From NCBI GenBank assembly GCA_030616025.1, contig JAUWYD010000046.1, forward strand, positions 1-7,648: DNA of 7,648 nucleotides, read 5' to 3'. Made by a program: the position numbers and the translations under genes. The notes beneath the pieces were generated by a model. It was not told where the DNA came from and did no database searches. It saw nothing but the letters and a program-made list of their open reading frames with translations. Shown piece after piece: positions 5,214 through 7,648 of the stretch; position 1 is the first letter of the stretch, and each line of letters opens with the position of its first letter. This DNA is from Chloroflexota bacterium (GTDB lineage: Bacteria; Chloroflexota; Anaerolineae; UBA7937; B3-Chlor).

Positions 5214-7648
5214 CTAGTTGCCGGGATTCAACTCCAGCATCCGCTCGTATGCGGCGATCGCTTCCTCATCGCGACCCGCCAGGCGATAGGCATCAGCGAG
5301 CTTCAGATAATAGGGCGCCAAAGTCGGCGCCAGCCGTACCCCTTCCTCGAACTCCCTGATAGCCTCAGGCAATCGGTCCAGTGCCTGATATATCTCGCCC
5401 AGAAGAACATGGAAGAGCGCCTCATCCTCTTCCAGCCTGACCGCCTCTTGCGCCTCGGTCAGTGCCTGATCGAGCAGCCCCTGACGCCAATAGGTGTCGG
5501 CCAGCATGGCATAAAAGAGGGGATCGTCCGGCCGCAGTTGGACCGCCGTCTGATACTCGACCACGGCGTCGGCCAGGCGGCCTTGGGCTCTATAGATGCT
5601 GGCACGTCGCGAGTAGGCCCCTACATACGAGGGGGCAAGACGTGTGATCTCATCGTACTGGGCCAGCGCGTCGTCCAACCGGTCAGCGGCCCGGTAGGCC
5701 TCTCCCAGACGCAAGCGATAGTCCACATCGTTTGGATCCAGGCTCACCGCCAAAGCGAACTCGCCCACGGCCACGCCCAGGTCGCCTTCAACCGCGTGCA
5801 TGCTTCCCAGGAGGAAGTGATAGTAGCTCTCATCGATCAAGCCCGTATCCAAGAGCTCTCCGTACAGCGTCACCGTTTCTTCCACCTCTCCCCGCCCCAG
5901 ATGGACGAGGGCCAACCCCTCGTATGGTCCGAGGAAATTGGGATCGTCCGCTATCGCTGCCTCGTAGTGGATGACAGCCTCATCATCACTCCCGTAGAAG
6001 CGATACAACTCCCCCAGCGTGAACTCGGAGCGCGTCTTCCCAGGATAGAGCTCCTGAGCCTGGCTGGCCAGCAAGGATCCCAACCCAATAATCTGCTCAG
6101 TGGTGGGGTGAGAATCTAGCGGCAGGGCTAGCAGGACGCCCACATCGGAGGTCATGAAAGGAGCCAGAAGGTCAGTCTCCACCGCACTGTTTCTGGTGTG
6201 ACCCTTGAAGATTATCGGCGGCAGGAAGATGTAGTCCTCCAACTCTTCGGCCAACAGCTGCCCTGGCCTGAGATGCCGGTAGTTGGGGTTGGGGTCCAAG
6301 AGCCAAGCTTGGTCAAATGGAGAGGCCAGTTCAGAGAGCCTGTGCCACTGTTCCAGGCTGACTCCGACCGGACAGGGGCAGGGGACGAGATACTCCACTT
6401 CACTGGCATCATAGTCAAAGTAGAGGAGCCGTTGAGCATAAGCCTCCACCGGGGCTATCACCACGTCGTCAGGACTGACCACGCTTTGCAGAAATGAAGC
6501 CGCCTTGTCCCAAGGCTGCTTCTCTTCATCCCAGTACCTCTGCAACGGCCCCAGACTCAGGACGCTGAAAGCTAGGCAAGCGATGGTCAGAACCGCTGGC
6601 CTGACTACCGCGGCCATCTCCTCCCTTCCTACCCTCTTCACCCCGAGGGATATGGCCTCAGCGAGCCCTATCAGCCCCGCTGAAACGACCAAGAGAAACA
6701 CTGGTAGGACGAAGATCACATACCGCAAGCGGAAGTTATGTCCCGCAGGCACAAGGAAGACAATGAGGAAAGGCAGGGTGATCCACAACACGGCAAGCAC
6801 CAATTGCTGACGCAACCGACGGGCCAGGAAATACAGGCCCAGGCCCAGAGCGGCCAGGTAGCACAAGAAAGCCAGGCCAGGCCCTGCCCCCAGAAGCTCC
6901 ACGATACCAGCCAGATAGCTCAGACTTGTTTTGTCAATAGCGGTGGAAATGTGGCCTCCCAATCCCCTACGGCTGAGGAGGCCGCTCACAGTGAAAGGCA
7001 ACATGGGCAGATAGAGCAGGGCCATCACCCGCGCGCACAACAGAAAGGAAAAGAAGGGTTCCTCTTTCCTCCATGATCTTTGCCATCTGTCAACTTCCGT
7101 ATCACGACTCCGGAGGCGTCTCGCAACGAAATGCAACAAGGCGAAAGCCGCCTCCGCTGCCAGGAAGAGGAACGCGAAGAGGTGCGTATAGACGGCCAAA
7201 GTGGAGCTGATGACGAAACCAACCCAGGAGAGCACGTCGTTGCGGCGCAGTCCGAGCCAGAAGAAGTACAGAGAGAGGGTGGCTAGCAGCAAGAGCAAGG
7301 CATAGTATCGCGCCTCCTGGGAGTAACGGATACCAAAGGTAGAGATGGTCATCAGGAAAGCGCCCACCAGCCCTTCTCGAGGGCCCAGAAGCGCTTTGCC
7401 CAGTATATACGTCGCGGCGATGGCCAGCAGACCGAAGAACACTGAAGGTAAACGCAGTAGGAACTCGCTCTCGCTCACCTGCCTGAGGAGATAGGTAGTC
7501 ATGAAGTACAACGGCGGGGCGGGGATAGCCGGCACCTCCAGAGGGCCCTGTACGACCTCCAGCAGGGAGTTGTCCGGGGCGGTGTAGAGTGCCGTACCGA
7601 GCTCGTCATACCATAGGCTCTTGCTGTCCAGTTGGTAGAGGCGCAGTG
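5214..7648 (-). CDS. GT39/PMT-like membrane glycosyltransferase with C-terminal TPR repeats (5' partial)
   Basis: The frame is open to the right edge, so the N-terminus is missing; 810 residues are visible (numbered from 7646). A GTG at 7535 is internal, because the 37 preceding codons read on sensibly and contain SLWYDE (10-15), the acidic first-loop motif of GT-C enzymes. Further family marks are YSQEARYY (108-115) and RYVIFVLPVFLL (308-319). Roughly nine to eleven hydrophobic segments span about 67-370. PMT-like enzymes use polyprenyl-phosphate sugars on the outer face of the cytoplasmic membrane to glycosylate proteins or lipids; donor and acceptor cannot be told here. A soluble linker, about 375-537, includes QPWDKAASFLQ and a CPCP motif. 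Eight TPR units fill 538-810 and run to the stop. The TPRs follow the last membrane segment and are probably extracytoplasmic, by inference. The toroid gene lies 91 bases downstream. Confidence 0.85.
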   Translation of the reverse strand, partial: LRLYQLDSKSLWYDELGTALYTAPDNSLLEVVQGPLEVPAIPAPPLYFMTTYLLRQVSESEFLLRLPSVFFGLLAIAATYILGKALLGPREGLVGAFLMTISTFGIRYSQEARYYALLLLLATLSLYFFWLGLRRNDVLSWVGFVISSTLAVYTHLFAFLFLAAEAAFALLHFVARRLRSRDTEVDRWQRSWRKEEPFFSFLLCARVMALLYLPMLPFTVSGLLSRRGLGGHISTAIDKTSLSYLAGIVELLGAGPGLAFLCYLAALGLGLYFLARRLRQQLVLAVLWITLPFLIVFLVPAGHNFRLRYVIFVLPVFLLVVSAGLIGLAEAISLGVKRVGREEMAAVVRPAVLTIACLAFSVLSLGPLQRYWDEEKQPWDKAASFLQSVVSPDDVVIAPVEAYAQRLLYFDYDASEVEYLVPCPCPVGVSLEQWHRLSELASPFDQAWLLDPNPNYRHLRPGQLLAEELEDYIFLPPIIFKGHTRNSAVETDLLAPFMTSDVGVLLALPLDSHPTTEQIIGLGSLLASQAQELYPGKTRSEFTLGELYRFYGSDDEAVIHYEAAIADDPNFLGPYEGLALVHLGRGEVEETVTLYGELLDTGLIDESYYHFLLGSMHAVEGDLGVAVGEFALAVSLDPNDVDYRLRLGEAYRAADRLDDALAQYDEITRLAPSYVGAYSRRASIYRAQGRLADAVVEYQTAVQLRPDDPLFYAMLADTYWRQGLLDQALTEAQEAVRLEEDEALFHVLLGEIYQALDRLPEAIREFEEGVRLAPTLAPYYLKLADAYRLAGRDEEAIAAYERMLELNPGN
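5217..6035 (-). other. Eight tandem TPR units at the end of the glycosyltransferase
   Basis: From about residue 538 of the visible protein the sequence falls into seven 34-residue units and one of 35, ending flush with the stop codon. Typical TPR marks recur: a Tyr/Ala/Gly pattern in helix A, then A...Y or A...F in helix B and a closing Asp/Ala-Pro turn (DDPNF, DPND, LAPSY, RPDD, LAPTL, NPGN). The units have diverged in both DNA and protein, so this is an old domain rather than a recent tandem DNA expansion. TPR arrays bind peptides or partner proteins, so a role in acceptor choice or complex assembly is a reasonable guess. Confidence 0.9.

Noticed and set aside
5314..5331. GGCGCC repeated six bases apart, possible hairpin in the TPR region
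   Set aside because: The two hexamers are each palindromic GC-rich coding sequence (A-P-T-L-A-P), and a 6-bp stem inside a gene of this composition is unremarkable.
5166..6119. + strand open frame (317 codons) opposite the TPR region
   Set aside because: The opposite strand encodes a clear eight-unit TPR array. The + product is Gln/Arg-rich and shows no family features, so it is a shadow.
1..7648. Search for CRISPR arrays, tRNA or rRNA genes, insertion sequences, prophage or defence modules
   Set aside because: No regularly spaced repeats, cloverleaf-like segments, transposase or integrase motifs were seen. Coding sequence fills nearly the whole window.

Overview
The window carries two complete genes on the + strand (clpC, radA) and, converging on them, two genes on the - strand: a complete alpha/alpha-toroid repeat protein and an edge-truncated membrane glycosyltransferase with a TPR tail. 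The base composition is GC-rich by eye, with almost no non-coding space. ClpC rather than ClpA, the clpC-radA pairing, and the other two protein types together suggest a Chloroflexota bacterium, perhaps Anaerolineae-like and from a metagenome. This placement is an inference from recalled family distributions and was not tested by search.

Layout. Positions 1-96 may be the last codons of an upstream gene. Positions 97-191 hold a good housekeeping-type promoter (TTGCGT, 17 bp, TATAAT) and a strong ribosome site for clpC. clpC (192-2651) encodes a complete 819-residue Hsp100 unfoldase with all expected AAA+ motifs and a VGF ClpP-docking loop. After 42 bases comes radA (2694-4073), a complete 459-residue branch-migration helicase with zinc finger, RecA-like core and Lon-like tail. 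The two are probably one protein-quality-control and DNA-repair operon. None of the ctsR-mcsA-mcsB genes that precede clpC in Firmicutes lies in the 191 bases upstream. A perfect 13-bp inverted repeat lies inside radA in the linker after the zinc finger.

radA converges with the - strand pair across 23 bases. The - strand reads first a GT39/PMT-like multi-membrane glycosyltransferase (7648 to 5214), whose true N-terminus lies beyond the right edge and whose C-terminus is eight TPR repeats. After 91 bases it continues into a 341-residue squalene-cyclase/prenyltransferase-fold protein (5122 to 4097). Relatives of that protein are, from memory, sometimes mislabelled as nitrogen fixation protein NifH. 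These two may be cotranscribed, but no shared pathway is evident.

I see no RNA gene, CRISPR array, insertion sequence or phage gene. I do not see a clear new defence or mobile system. The items most worth a second look are the GT-C/TPR fusion, the Cys-rich toroid protein of unknown function, and the intragenic radA hairpin.
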